64,000 nt of DNA, taken from the NCBI RefSeq assembly GCF_036884655.1, contig NC_088330.1, forward strand, positions 36,022,001 to 36,086,000, in the 5' to 3' direction. The notes under the pieces were generated by a model, which saw only the letters and a program-made list of their open reading frames with translations, searched no databases and had not been told where the DNA came from. Positions 38,511-50,560 of this stretch are shown piece after piece; the stretch's first letter is position 1, and every line of letters begins with the position of its first letter. The translations under genes and the position numbers were made by a program. Source of the stretch: Musa acuminata AAA Group. Lineage: Eukaryota; Streptophyta; Magnoliopsida; Zingiberales; Musaceae.

Positions 38511-38616
38511 AGCGAAGCAGGTTGACAGGAGAGAGTGAGCACACGCCGGGGGTAAATGGCATGACGGGGTGCTGTTTCCGTTGCGTGCTCAAATCTCTTG
38601 TTGTCAACCTTTCGCT
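38511..38616 (+). ncRNA. MIR156: MIR156 precursor hairpin, copy B (variant mature sequence)
   Basis: The mature-position sequence is TGACAGGAGAGAGTGAGCAC (38523-38542), which differs from canonical miR156 only by A to G at position 7. The 3' arm (GTGCTCAAATCTCTTG...TTGTCAACC) and the lower stem (AGCGAA at 38511, TTCGCT at 38611) are unchanged from copy A. The G can still pair with U in the star arm, so the hairpin should fold. Against normal SPL target sites position 7 would form a G:U wobble inside the seed, which could weaken or alter targeting. Loop bases also changed slightly. Preservation of both arms argues that the precursor is still functional; expression is not shown by sequence. Confidence 0.85.
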
Positions 38617-39133
38617 GTTATTTCTTCTGTGATCATACTTGAAAATGCGCTCCCCTCCCACCGGAGAAGAGAGAGAGAGAGAGAGGGAGGTGGAGAAAGA
38701 GAGTGATTGAACGTGTCTAACGAGGCTGCCTTTTACTTCGTCAGTGTTTCGGCGGCCGCGTTGCGATGTTTTGCTTTGCTTCGCTTCGCTGTCAGTCATA
38801 TCCTATCTGCCTATCAGCTCGACGGATTTGCGTGGGTGAAGAAGCGCGTGCTTAATTGCCTCTCCGGTTTTCGCTCTTTCCTTTCATTAATGCTTATAAA
38901 GTTCTAGAAATTGGGAAATTGTAGGAATAATCGCGTCTGTTGAAAAGGGAAGTAAGAGAGAGAGAGAGAGAGCGATGGATGAGGGAGTGGTATTGTCCGT
39001 CTCTGCCCTGTTTGTAATGAAGCCGGAGAGAGAGAATAAAAAGAGTACAGTACTACACCTTGAAGCAGGCTGTGCCGCCTCACCGGAAGACACTGTTTGA
39101 CCAATTCCACTCTCCTTCTTGGTGTTCTCCCAT
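38617..39133 (+). other. Conserved region downstream of MIR156 copy B
   Basis: Matches unit A (28029-28570) including the GA repeats and the sequence around GAGTACAGTACTACAC. Probable pri-miRNA body. No coding gene is seen. Confidence 0.45.
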
Positions 39134-40389
39134 CTTTTCTGTCGTCCTTCTTGCTGGCTTTCCTTTCCTTTCCATGTCTGTTGCCTGTTTCGGATAGGGT
39201 TTGGAGCGTTTCAACAAAACATGGATTCAAGCTGTGAGGATCCGTGGAGAGAAGGTGCTCCCGGAGGTTCATGTCCACCATCGTCCATTCCCGACCATCA
39301 CACTGTTTTTTCTTTCGTTTGCGCTCGAGACCATTTCCTCACCACCTTGATGGGCTGTTGCTTTGTCAACTTGAACAAAGACTCACTCGCTGCTCTCGCC
39401 ACGACTCGTAAGCATCCCTGCTTTCATCCTTCTTCTTTGCTGGTTATTTCCCTTTTAAGACCATCTTATCACACAAAGATTCCATATTTTCGTATGATTT
39501 TAGAGAAAGAAATGTTTCTTGGTTCGGACAATGAGATTTTTTTTTCTTTCTCTCGTTCTTTCCTGTGTTTTATTTTTTTTGGCTGCTTGTCTTTTCTTTG
39601 CTTGATGATATTTGGTGACGATAATGGCAATTTTTTGAGTGGTTGAGTCCGTGATTAGGAATCATGGCTAGTATTAACAGCCTTCATGTTTGTTCTTCTA
39701 CATGAGCCAGCGACGAGCGGAAAGAGGTGAGCTTTGTTGCCCTTCCCCATGCCTGATCGATTCATCTCGACTAGCTTTTGTGGAAAGAAGCCAATGAATC
39801 ATCGCTGGTATCTGTCAGGTACACTTAATCTCCATCTAGCTTTTGTTGCTTTAATCTTTGCTAGGTTTGTGGTGGTGGTCACTTTGCTCCATCATTGCTG
39901 TGGTTTGTATGTCGCATTTTCTGTCGTCCTTCTTGCTTTTGCTTTCCTCTCCTTTCCTTTTCTCTTGCCTGTTGCGGATAGGGTTTGGAGCGTTTCAACA
40001 AAACATGGATTCAAGCTGTGAGGATCCGTGGAGAGAAGGTGCTCCCCGAGGTTCATGCCCACCATCGTCCATTCCTGGCCATCTAACTGTGTTTTCTTTC
40101 GTTTGCGCTCGAGACCATTTCCTCACCACCTTGATGGGCTGTTACTTTGCCAACTTGAACAAAGACTCGCTGCTCGTAAGCATCTCTGCTTTCTGCCTTC
40201 TTCTTTGCGGCTTGTTTCCCTTTTAAGACCATCTTATCACACAAGGATTCCATATTTTTGCATTATTTTAGAGAGAGAAAAGTTTCTTGGTTCGGACGAT
40301 GAGATTTTTACTTCTTTCTTTCATTCCTGTGTGTGTGTGTTTGTTTTTGCTGCTTGTCTTTTCTTTGCTTGATGATGTTTGGTGCTGAG

Positions 40390-40743
40390 TGTTGGAAGTA
40401 AACTTGTTCAAGTATCATAAGAGAGGTTCATTTCATCAAAAGAAAGGTTTATTGCATAAGGAGGGATATTCATTACATCAAGAAGAAAAAATGGATTAAT
40501 ATGCTATAAAAGAATAAGTCAAATTGGTTATTGGTTCGGTTTCTTAAAAGATAATGATTCATCTTGAATACAATTAATGTAATGTATCTTTGGAGACTAT
40601 ATAAATCCCATATGTTGGGTCATGAAATAGAGAGTTTTTTTAAATTGTAAAGAGTTTTTCTTGAGAGAAATATAGAAGATTTAAGCTTGTCCTACTCTTC
40701 CTTTATTTGATATCTCTATCCCCTCTTCCTATCAAGTTCAACA
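40390..40743 (+). repeat. 5' LTR of the copia element
   Basis: 354 bp with TG...CA ends (TGTTGG...TTCAACA). It contains a segment of about 60 bases that the 3' LTR lacks, so the LTRs have diverged by an indel as well as substitutions. Confidence 0.93.
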
Positions 40744-40745
40744 TT

Positions 40746-40757
40746 TGGTATCAGAGC
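40746..40757 (+). other. Primer-binding site, initiator tRNA-Met
   Basis: TGGTATCAGAGC two bases after the 5' LTR, the usual minus-strand primer site of plant copia elements. Confidence 0.9.
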
Positions 40758-40769
40758 ATAGGTTAAGCT

Positions 40770-41732
40770 ATGACCTCTTCCTCAAGTGACATCTAACTCT
40801 AGATCCCCAGATTGATAAAAAATAATTATGACATATGGTGCATCCAAATGAAGGTTCTTCTAGGCTCCCAAGATGTATAGGAGTTTGTAAAAGATGGATT
40901 TGCTGAACCAAGTCCAGCAGAAGAAGGAGCAATGAATGCAGAAGGAAGAAAACAACTCAAAGAAAGAAGGATGAGAGAGAAAAAGGCTTTGTTCATGATC
41001 TACCAAGGGTTTGATGATTCACTATTCGAGATCATCGCTCTAGCAAATACTTCAAAGGAGGCTCGGGAAATACTTCAAAAGGCATTTGGTGGTGTTGATA
41101 AGGTAAAGAAACTTTGTCTACAAATTTTACGAGCCGAGTTTGAAAAATTACAATAAGGTACTTCTGAAACTATTTCTGATTACTTCTCAAAAATCATTTC
41201 TATTATTCATCAAATGAGACGAAATGGTGAACAAATAAATGATCAGAGAGTAATAGAAAAAATATTGAGATCTCTAGATTAGAAATTTGATTTTATTGCT
41301 GTTGCGATTGAAGAATCTAAAGATTTGAAAAAAATGTCTTTAGAAGAACTTATGGGTTCCCTTCAAGTTCATGAACAAAGGATTACAAAAAGAGAAGAAG
41401 ACAAAACTATGGAGCAAGCACTACAAGCTAAGTTTGCTCTTGAAAATAAAGGAGAATCAAATTCTCAAAGAGGAAGAGGACGAGAACAAAGAGGAAGAGG
41501 AGTCAAAAATCAGACCAACCAAGAATCTCCAAACAATGAAAATGTTGGAGAAAATTCTAGCCAAAGAGGCCGAGGTTATGGTCGAGGACGTGGCCGAGGC
41601 CGTGGATGTGGTAGAAACTCTAAAAGATCTGAAATACAATGCTATATTTATAAAAGGTATGAATATTACTCTTATGAATGTTATTATAATCCTAACAATC
41701 AAGGTGATAAGATAAATTTTGTTGAGGAATAA
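40770..41732 (+). pseudogene. Copia gag remnant
   Basis: The frame starting MTSSSSDI stops at once (TAA at about 40791). Further stops lie at the junction near 41155 and 41280. Recognisable parts are the UBN2-type capsid region (SLFEIIALANTSKEAREIL...AFGGVDKVKKL), a coiled stretch (MKKMSLEELMGSLQVHEQRI), an Arg/Gly-rich region (41460-41620) and a zinc knuckle reduced to CYIYKRYEYYSYECYY, where the second Cys and the His are lost. Gag cannot be made intact from this copy. Confidence 0.85.
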
Positions 41733-41750
41733 AAAAACGAAAATCAAGTT

Positions 41751-44700
41751 TTGCTAATGAGTTATGATAATTTGAAAGAGGATCAGTCTATGGCATGGTA
41801 TCTAGATACAAGAGCCTCAAATCACAGGTGTGGCATCAAAGAATTATTTTCAGAAATGGATACAAGTTATTCCGGGAACATTACATTTAGTGATTTGTCT
41901 CAAAGACCAGTAAGAGGCAAAGGTAAAATTCTCCTTGAACATAATAATGGCAAGGAATTATACATTTCATATGTTTATTATGTTCCTGATATGAAAATTA
42001 ATGTTCTAATCTTGGGATAATTACTTGAAAAAGGTTATGATATTGAGATGAAAGATATGACTCTCTCAATTCGTGATAAGAATAAAACATTGATATCACA
42101 TGTGAAAATGGTAAAGAATAGAATGTTTCCTCTGCATTTAAGTATTTTTGATCAATCAAATTATTTTAAAGCTGATATTGAGGATATTTCTATACTTTGA
42201 CATCTTAGATATGCTCACTTAAATTTTGAGGCTTTGAAACTTCTAGAGAAGTATAATATGGTGACAGGAATGCCAAAAATTGATCGCCCATCAAAATTAT
42301 GTGAAGTATGTGTGATGGGTAAATAAGAAAGAAAGCCTTTTAAAGTGAGAAGACCAAAAAGAGCATGACATCGACTTGATCTGGTACACTCAGATGTTTG
42401 TGGCCTTATCAATCCAGTATCACTTGGAGGAAGCAGGTATTTTCTTACCTTCACCGATGATCATAGTGGCAAAACTTGGGTTTACATGTTAAAAGAAAAG
42501 AAAGAAGTTTTAAGCAAATTCAAAGAATTTAAGGATTTGGTTGAAAGACAAAGTTATTGTAAGATTAAATGTTTAAGAACAAATAGGGCTGGTGAATATA
42601 TATCAAATGAATTTAAAAGTTTTTATAGAAATAATGGAATTCTACATCAATTCACCATGCCATACACACCTCAACAAAATGGTGTCTTAGAAAGAAAAAA
42701 AAAGATTATCCTTAATATGGTCCGATGCATATTAAAGGAAAGAAAAATTCCGAAAGAATTTTGGGGTGATGCTGTTGCTTGTGCAGTTTATTTGCTTAAC
42801 AGGTTTCCGACAAAGCGAATTTGTAATGTTACACCAGAAGAAGTATGAAGCTTATAAAAACCAAGAGTTGATCATTTGAGGATTTTTGGAAGTATTGCAT
42901 TTGCCAAGATACCAGAAGAAAAGAGAACAAAATTGGAGGATAAAAGTCAGAAATGCATTTTGCTAGGTTATCCAGAGAATTCCAATGGTTACAAACTCTA
43001 CAATCCTATCACAAATAAAGTTGTGATGTCAAGAGATGTTGAGTTTGATGAACAATAGATTTGGAATTGAAAAAATGATGAGCAGTATAAGAAAGCTACA
43101 ACTTCAGAAGAAGATGATATAATACAAGCAAGCACCAAAGTGGCTTTGCTGGAATCATCACCTAGATCGGCTAGGTCACATGATTCAAGAAGTCCAATTA
43201 TAAGAAGGACAAGGCCGATTCATATTCTATATGATGTGACTCGAAGGATTGATACTAACAATGATGAACTTTCTTTATTTTGTTTTTTTGCAGGATATGA
43301 TCCATTAACCTTCGAAGAAGCTTATAGAGATGAAAAATGACGACAAGCTATGAATGAAGAGATTCATACAATTAACAAAAATAATACATGGGAGCTTACT
43401 ACACTTCCAAAAGACCACCAAGCTATTGATGTTAAGTGGATCATCAAAACAAAAAGAAATACAAAAGGATAGGTGGAGAAATACAAGGCCAGATTAGTTG
43501 CAAAGGGATATAAACAACAATATGAGATTGACTATGAAGAAGTATTTACGCTAGTTGCTCGATTGGAGACAGTAAGATTACTTATCTCTCTAGCAGCTCA
43601 AATGAAATAAATTTTTTTACAAATGGATGTCAAATCAGTATTTCTTAATGGAGTTCTTGAAGAAGAGGTATATATTCAACAACCCGATGGTTTTATTATT
43701 CATGAACAAGAACACAAAGTATACGAGTTAAAGAGAACTTTTTATTGGCTTAAACAAGCCCCACGAGCATGGAATTTTCGAATAGATGCTTATTTTATTC
43801 AAAATGGTTTTTCTAAATGTCCACATGAACATGCTTTCTATACAAAATCTAACTCTAATGGAGATATCTTGTTTGTATGTCTGTACGTAGATGATTTAAT
43901 ATTTATAGGCAATAGTAGCTCTATGATTAAAGATTTTAAGTACTCTATGAAAAAGGAGTTTGAGATGATTGATTTGGGCTTAATGACTTATTTCCTTGGT
44001 ATCGAAGTTACACAAGATAATGGAGGAATTATTATCTCACAAGAAAATTATGCAAAGGAGGCTTTAAAGAAGTTTTCTATGGAAGATTGTCATCCTACAG
44101 ATACACCTGTTGAATATGGCACAAGTTGACTAAGGAAGGTGAAGGTAAATACATTAATCCAACTTATTATAAAAGTCTAGTTGGATGTTTAAGGTATTTG
44201 ACATGCACTCGACCTGATATACTATTTGGAGTTGGTTTAATAAGTAGATATATGGAAGTTCCTAAGACATCTCATTTAAATATCACTAAAAGAATTTTAC
44301 GATATATTAAAGGAATAATTAAGTATGGAATGTTCTATACATCATCTAAAAAGTTGGAGCTTATTGGATATAGTAACAGTGATTGGGCCGAAAGCTACGA
44401 TGATCGGAAGAGTACAACTGGATTTATATTTTATTTTGGTGAAGCTATATTCACTTGGTCTTCAAAAAAACAATGGATCGTTGCTCTATCAAGTTGTGAA
44501 GCAGAATATATAGCAGCTTCTTCTAGTGTTTGTCATGCAATCTGGCTAAGAAGATTACTCCAAGAACTTCATATGCCACAGGAGAAGTCAACCAAGATTT
44601 ATGTTGATAACAAATCAGCTATTGCCTTAGCCAAGAATTCAGTTTATCATGAAAGATCGAAGCATATCGATACAAGATTTCATTTCATAAGAGATCATAT

Positions 44701-44820
44701 CAAAAATAAAAAGTGGAGCTACATCATGTCAAGACAAGTGAACAAGTGATTGATATACTTACAAAACCTCTCAAATTTAAAATATTTCAACAACTTCGAA
44801 TGAAACTTGGCATGCTAGAT
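41751..44820 (+). pseudogene. Copia pol remnant (protease, integrase, RT, RNase H)
   Basis: Recognisable in order: protease with DTRAS in place of the usual D-S/T-G-A active site (41800s); pre-integrase zinc motif (HLRYAHLNFEALKLL, LCEVCVMGK); integrase core with HSDVCG, FTDDHSGKTW and QQNGVLERK; reverse transcriptase with MDVKSVFLNGVLEEEVYIQ and YVDDLIFIG; RNase H with SDWAESYDDRKSTTGF, SSCEAEYIA and DNKSAIALAKN. In-frame stops occur at about 42018, 42198, 42325, 42366, 42846, 43056, 43338, 43470 and 43607. A frame change lies at about 44126-44129, and another near 44710. The RT YVDD box is intact but the polyprotein is not. Confidence 0.9.
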
Positions 44821-44830
44821 GGAACAAGTT

Positions 44831-44843
44831 TAAGAGGGGAGAA
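44831..44843 (+). other. Polypurine tract of the copia element
   Basis: AAGAGGGGAGAA directly before the 3' LTR, the plus-strand primer site. Confidence 0.8.
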
Positions 44844-45138
44844 TGTTGGAAGTAAACTTGTTCAAGTATCATAAAGAGGTTCATTTCATTAAAAGAAAGG
44901 TTCATTGCATCAAGAGGGAGATAAGTCAAATTGGTTATTGGTTCTTGAAAGAGAATAATTAATCTTGAATACAATTAATGTAATATATCTTTGGGGACTA
45001 TATAAACCCCATATGTTGGGTCATGAAAGTTTTCTGAAATTATAAAAAGTTTTTGTTGAGAGAAATATATAAGATTTAAGTTTGTCCTACTCTTCCTCTG
45101 TTTGATATTTTTATCCCCTCTTCCTATCAAGTTCAACA
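44844..45138 (+). repeat. 3' LTR of the copia element
   Basis: 295 bp, same ends as the 5' LTR, shorter by about 60 bases through an internal deletion. Confidence 0.93.
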
Positions 45139-45942
45139 CTGAGTCCGTGTTTAGGAATCATGGTTAGTATTAACAGCCTTCATGTTTGTTCTTCTCCATG
45201 AGCCAGCGACGAGCGGAAAGGGTTGAGCTTTGTTGCCCTTCCCCATGCCTGATCGATTCATCTGGACAAGCTTTTGTGGAAAGAAGCCAATGAATCATCG
45301 CTCGTATCTCTCAGGTGCACTTAATCTCTCCATCTAGCTTTTGTTGTTTTTATCTTTGCTAGGTTGGTGGTGGTGGTCACTTGCCCCATCTTTAGCTTTT
45401 GTTGTTTTCTCCCGCTCCACAAGTTGTTCGGAAGATGGTACTTCCGATCGTGGTCCACTGTTCATCATATGACAAACACTGTAATAGTTTAGTTATTACT
45501 GTAATTCTTCAACTACAATAATAGATACTTTTATCCTACAGAAGGATAATCACATTAATAATTCATATATTTATGCTACTATTAAATTACATAAATAAAT
45601 ACTTTAATCCAATGAATAACCATCCTCAACAACAGTACATACTAACTACAACAGTAATTCATGATTCACAAAAAAGAATATAATATTCTTCTATTAACCA
45701 TATCAATTGATATAAAAATACATTCAATTTCATATGTAAATGCAAACAAACAACCTTTCTTTCGAAAGTTTTGAGTAGGATAATATAAAAAAAAATTACA
45801 AAAGAGATGCTTCGCACTTCTCTCAAAGACTGACACCTGCATAGGGTGAATAATATTAATTAGATTCATAAATATAAATAAAAAAATCATAAGATAAAAG
45901 AAGTTTTAGATTTTACCTATATTATTTGTTCGAGGAGTTTTT

Positions 45943-46395
45943 TCATCCACAAGTATTTATAATTGAGTTTGTATTTCTTCCATATCTTGAGTATTTTTTT
46001 TCAAGTTTTTCCTTCAGTTGTCGAATTTCTTTATCTTTCTCATTCTCATACTGTGCAGCCATAGATATTAAATAATAATATTTGGATACTATTATTATTA
46101 AATAATAATATTTGGATAATATCACACATATCCTGATTTCTCTGGTTCGAATACTAGATAAATGATATCTTTACTTGAAGAAATATCAGCTGCTGCAAGT
46201 TCAGGATGTTGTGCCTTGAGATTCTTCATTTGTTCCTGTAATAAAAATAAATATATTCTTAATAAAAATTTAAACTTAAGAAAATAAACTAATAAGAACC
46301 ATAACAATAATGAAAAGATCGAGTGATACATACAATTACTTTTGTTGCATCCTCATCTTCTGGCATTTTATCATTTTTTCTTTCATAATAAAAAT
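45943..46395 (-). pseudogene. Remnant of a plant transposase-like gene (CACTA-type context)
   Basis: Minus-strand segments read DKMPEDEDATKV, then EQMKNLKAQHPELAAADISS, then AAQYENEKDKEIRQLKEKLE, separated by intron-like AT-rich gaps with possible splice sites. A charged coiled coil at the end of the protein is typical of plant Ptta/En/Spm transposases, and unit A carries the CACTA end beside the matching sequence. No DDE core is seen. The family call is inference. Confidence 0.4.
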
Positions 46396-47329
46396 ATCAT
46401 CTCTAGCTAACTTCTTCCATCTCTTGGCTTCCTGACAAAACATAATAACCTAAAAAAAAACCCTAAAACAAAAGGGAAAAAATGATTTCGCATGTGTGTA
46501 TTCATTACATTTCACTCGTTACAAAGTTCTTCCATAGTCCTTTTTGTACCTAAATGTTGGATGTCAAAGTGACACTAAATTGCAATCGTTTTGATGGCTT
46601 TATGGATTTAGAGAGTTTGTTTATTTCTTGTAATCTCCAATATTTCCTATACGATCATGACCTTCCTATTCTAAACTTTTAATTGAAATTTCTTTGCTGT
46701 TTTCTACTATTATCTTAAAGCGTTACATTCAACTCTTTATGATTGGTAAATAATTTTTATTTATCGATAAGAGAGGATTGGTACCAAAGTTCTCGAGAAT
46801 AATATACAATGGATTTAACTGCAAATATTTGGGTTTGGTCTTTCTTTTTCTTTCTTATTTATTGCATGTTATTTGCAGCATAAAAGCTGTTCTATTATCT
46901 TGAACTTTATTTGGTTGCTCTTGCTATGTGGATTAACTGCCAATTAAATTTGGTTTCACTTGGTTCTTGTCTTAAAGGATATACCGCATGTAGTGATTAC
47001 ACAATGTTGTGTTATATGCAACTGCATTTGTTGATGGCCTAGTACTGCTTTAAAAATATATAAATCAACAGAGACAGAAGAGAAGAGGAGCAATTGAATC
47101 AAGCTCTTCTCATCACATTATCTATTTCTCATTATGACTAGAAGAGAAGACTGATAAGAGAAATTCTTAGATACTCCAATGGTAACAACTATTTTTTTAC
47201 TTGCAATTATCTTGGTTCTTTTTGTTCCATTTTTCGTATCATTATAGTGATGACACAATTCTTGACACTACAATATCAAAAAACTTAATAATTTAGGATT
47301 AGCTATATGATCTTTTACATATCTATAAC

Positions 47330-47640
47330 GATTTATATTTTTAGTTAAAACAATTTAAAACTTTTTTTATGATTTCTATTTTTTTATCTCCTTTATTTTT
47401 CCTCGTACCGTTAATAATAATTATATAGTTTTTTCTAACTATCACATTTGTAGATCTCCTAAGCACATGTACATTTCAATTCTTTCTCATTTTGTATTTT
47501 TATTAAAGTAACATATTTAATTATTCATGAGTGAAATTATTTATTTTCTTATTTATATATGATTTTTATTTTTTAAATCTTTTTTATTTTCCCTCGTACT
47601 GTTAACAATAATCATTTAAGAAGTAAAGGACCACGAGCTT
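47330..47640 (-). mobile_element. RTE-type LINE C-terminal fragment
   Basis: This resembles the 47830-48090 segment of the adjacent LINE (the same ATCTCCTAAGCACATGTACAT, TTGATTATTCATGAGTG-like landmarks), so it is a second, shorter and more decayed copy of the reverse-transcriptase C-terminal region. Confidence 0.55.
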
Positions 47641-47689
47641 GAAGACTTTGAAAATGATTGTCTCATCTTGTGCCCACATGTGAAATTGT

Positions 47690-50560
47690 TTGCACTATAA
47701 TAATAACAATAAAACTATAATTCTTAACTATTTGGATTTGAAGTCGGCTACATGGATCTTTTATTATCATTGAGATATGTAAAAAGTTATATGTTTAGTT
47801 AAGTTCAGAGTATTTAAATCTTTATTTATAGTTTATATTAAGGTCTTTTTAAAATTTTCTCTATCTCTTCTTATACTATTAACATTAGTTATTTTATATC
47901 TTTCGACTATCACATTAAGAGATCTCTTCATCACATGTTCATACCATCTTAAATAATTTTCTCTTATCTTATTCTTTATCAAAGCGATATTTGATTGTTC
48001 ATGAGTAGAAATATTTTTTTTTCTATCTTTCCTAGTAACTTTATATGTCCATCTCAACATTCTCATCTCGATAACTTAAATTATATATATATATTTATTA
48101 TTAATCACCCAATACTCAAATCTATAAGGTATTATTAGTTTCATAACTGTTCCATATTTTTTTTTTTAATCTTAAAGGTATTTAATGATCACACAAGACT
48201 CTTGACGCCTCTCATCATTTTAGCCTTCTTGTTTTTACTCTATGAATAATATTTTTATTAATCTGTTTATCTTATTCAAAAATTGATCTAAGATACTTGA
48301 AGTTTTTACTCAAAGGATTTTTTGTCCATCCAATTTAACTATATTCTCTTGTTTATATCTAAAATCACTAAAATTATATTTTATGTATTCGATCTTAGTT
48401 CTACTTAATCTAAGGTCGGCCTTTGTAGCTTAAGTTTATAATTAATTTCACTTAGACTTTTATTAATGAAGATAATATTATCAATAAATAACATACACAA
48501 GAGATGTCTGTTATATATGTGATTAGTAAGTTTTTCTATTATGAATGTGAAAAGGTAGAGACTTAATGTGGATCTTTAGTATAATCATAAGCTAATAAAA
48601 AAATTACTCGACACACTCCATATAATTCTAATACTAGTAGCTATATTATCATACATATATTTAATAATGTTAATATAATTAGTGGATACATTATTTTTTT
48701 TCTAAAACCCACCATAATAAACTCTATCATAGGCTTTCTCTAAATTAATAAAAATCATATGCAAATTTTTTTTCTCTCTATACTTTTTCATTAATTATCT
48801 TAATAGATAAATAGCTTCTATAGTTATCTTTTGGAAGCATAAACCAACTTGATTTTTAAAGATTTTTGTTTCAAGTCTTATCCTATTTTGATAACTCTTT
48901 CCTAGGGTTTGACTTATGATTTTAATTTTTCTATAATTTAAACAATTTTGTATGACATCCTTATATTTATAAATTAGCACTAATTTTTTTTTTATATTCA
49001 TTAGGTATTTTTTTGAATTTTATGATTTTATTAAATAAGTTAGTTAACCAAGTTACTCCTTTGTCCCCTAAATTTTATCATCAAGCACTACATTTTTAGT
49101 TATTTTCTTCTTTTATGCGTCTTTTACTTCATTAATTGTAACTTTATGAATAAATATATGATTATTGAATCTTCCACTATTATTTATTATCAAATCTAAG
49201 TCCTATGTAAAATATTTATTAAACAATTTCTAAAGATAAATTTTTATCTTTTCTTAATCTTATTATCATTAACAAGTATTATTTGATCTTTGTCTTTAAT
49301 GCATCTAATATTTTCTAAATCATTGCACTTTCTTTCCCTAGCTTTAAGAATTTAATATATATCTTTTTCATAATTTTTAGTATCTAATTTAATTTAAAAA
49401 TCATCATAAACTTTATATCTTATCATATTAATCGTTTTTAAATCTTGTTTTAGATTCTTTATATCTTTTAATTTTTTTTCTCATTTTTATGATTTTTGCC
49501 AATCTTTAAACATGATCTTTTAGTAAAAAATATTTTTTTTAACTTTCTCTTACAACCATCAACTCTATCTTAAGGTTACACCTCTACTTTTAGTTTCACT
49601 AAGAAACTCCTTTATTAAAGCTTTTAATCTTATTAGTCATTATAGTCCAAATAGTATTAATATTATCCTCATCTAAATTCAAGTCGCCTCCATTTTCATC
49701 TTATTCTTAAAAGTATTTATATTATCATCTTTAAAATTTTACCATTTAGTCCTAGTAGTTTTTTCTATTTTTCTTTTCTTCTATTCTCTATAATAAATAT
49801 ATAATACCATTAACCTATATTGATTTGTCAAACTTTCGATAGGTATAACTTTACAATTCTTATAAATAACTTTATTTATGAAAAAAATTTATTTAACGAT
49901 AATTGTGACTACTCTTATAAGTAATTAGATATTCATCTCTCTTCTTAAAATAAGTATTTATAATTATAAAATTATATAAAGTTACAAAATCTAAAATCAT
50001 ATTTTCATCTGTATTCCTATCCCCATAACCAAAGTTCGCATGCATCTTTTTATATTCACTATATGTTTTCCCTACTTTAAATTTTCTCAAAGTTTTCTTG
50101 TTATAGGCATTCCTTGAATGATATTATCTAATCTTTTCCAAAATTCTCTTTTGGTTTGATCATCCAATTCGATTTGAGAGACATAAACATCAATGACATT
50201 AAAAAAATTTTATTCTTTCACAAATTTTAGAGCTATAATTTTATCTCCAAATCTTTTTACATCTACAATATTGCTTTTAAGATCCTTATCAATAACAATT
50301 CAGACACTATTTTTGTATTTAACTTTTTCAATATACCAAATTTTAAATCCAATACTATCAATCTCTCTGGATTTTTTCCCTATTCACTTAATCTCTTATA
50401 AGCAAACAATATTTATTCTGCTTCTGATCATAATGTTTACCAATTCTAATCTCTTCTCTAAAAGTATTCATATATTTCAATTTACTAATCTAATCCTCTA
50501 TTTTTTGACTAACTTCTTTACTTCCCAGTTACTAACTTTCATTGGTTCAAAACAGTAAGA
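47690..50560 (-). mobile_element. Decayed RTE-type non-LTR retrotransposon (LINE)
   Basis: Minus-strand fragments appear in the order of an RTE LINE. Endonuclease end at 49893-50090 (HANFGYGDRNTDENMIL...NTYFKKRDEYLITYKS). Reverse transcriptase at about 48795-49001 (SYQNRIRLETKIFKNQVG...TEAIYLLR). The catalytic box near 48475-48500 reads CMLFIDNI, where an active element would have two Asp. The C-terminal block at 47833-48066 (RWTYKVTRKDRKKN...RENYLRWYEHVMKR) is followed by a tail resembling GATCCATGTAGCCGAC. Many stops and AT-biased decay make it non-functional. Very AT-rich, unlike the genes. Confidence 0.8.

Larger units (their letters stand above)
40390..45138 (+). mobile_element. Ty1/copia LTR retrotransposon, complete but decayed, 4.75 kb
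   Basis: Flanked by the direct repeat CTGAG (40385-40389 and 45139-45143), the 5-bp target duplication. LTRs are 40390-40743 and 44844-45138, both starting TGTTGGAAGTAAAC and ending TTCAACA. A primer-binding site complementary to initiator tRNA-Met (TGGTATCAGAGC) follows the 5' LTR, and a purine tract precedes the 3' LTR. The order gag, integrase, reverse transcriptase, RNase H defines copia. Several in-frame stops make it non-autonomous today. Confidence 0.96.
39134..45400. repeat. 783-bp tandem duplication inside unit B, second copy split by copia
   Basis: TTTTCTGTCGTCCTTCTTGC occurs at 39134 and again at 39917. Copy 1 runs 39134-39916. Copy 2 runs 39917-40389 and continues after the copia element at 45139 to about 45400. 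Unit A has only one copy, so this duplication happened after the large duplication and before the copia insertion. Confidence 0.85.
35643..47309. repeat. Unit B of the 11.7-kb tandem segmental duplication
   Basis: This is the second direct copy of the block described at 23958. It carries its own repeat array, MIR156 hairpin and downstream region. It differs by a 783-bp internal tandem duplication, a complete copia insertion, loss of about 450 bases including the CACTA left end (junction near 45470), and loss of about 1 kb near 37795. The right end at about 47309 abuts LINE-derived DNA. Confidence 0.88.

Noticed and set aside
50193..50558. 121-residue plus-strand frame
   Set aside because: Antisense of the LINE endonuclease region; composition is only AT-rich Leu/Ile/Phe.
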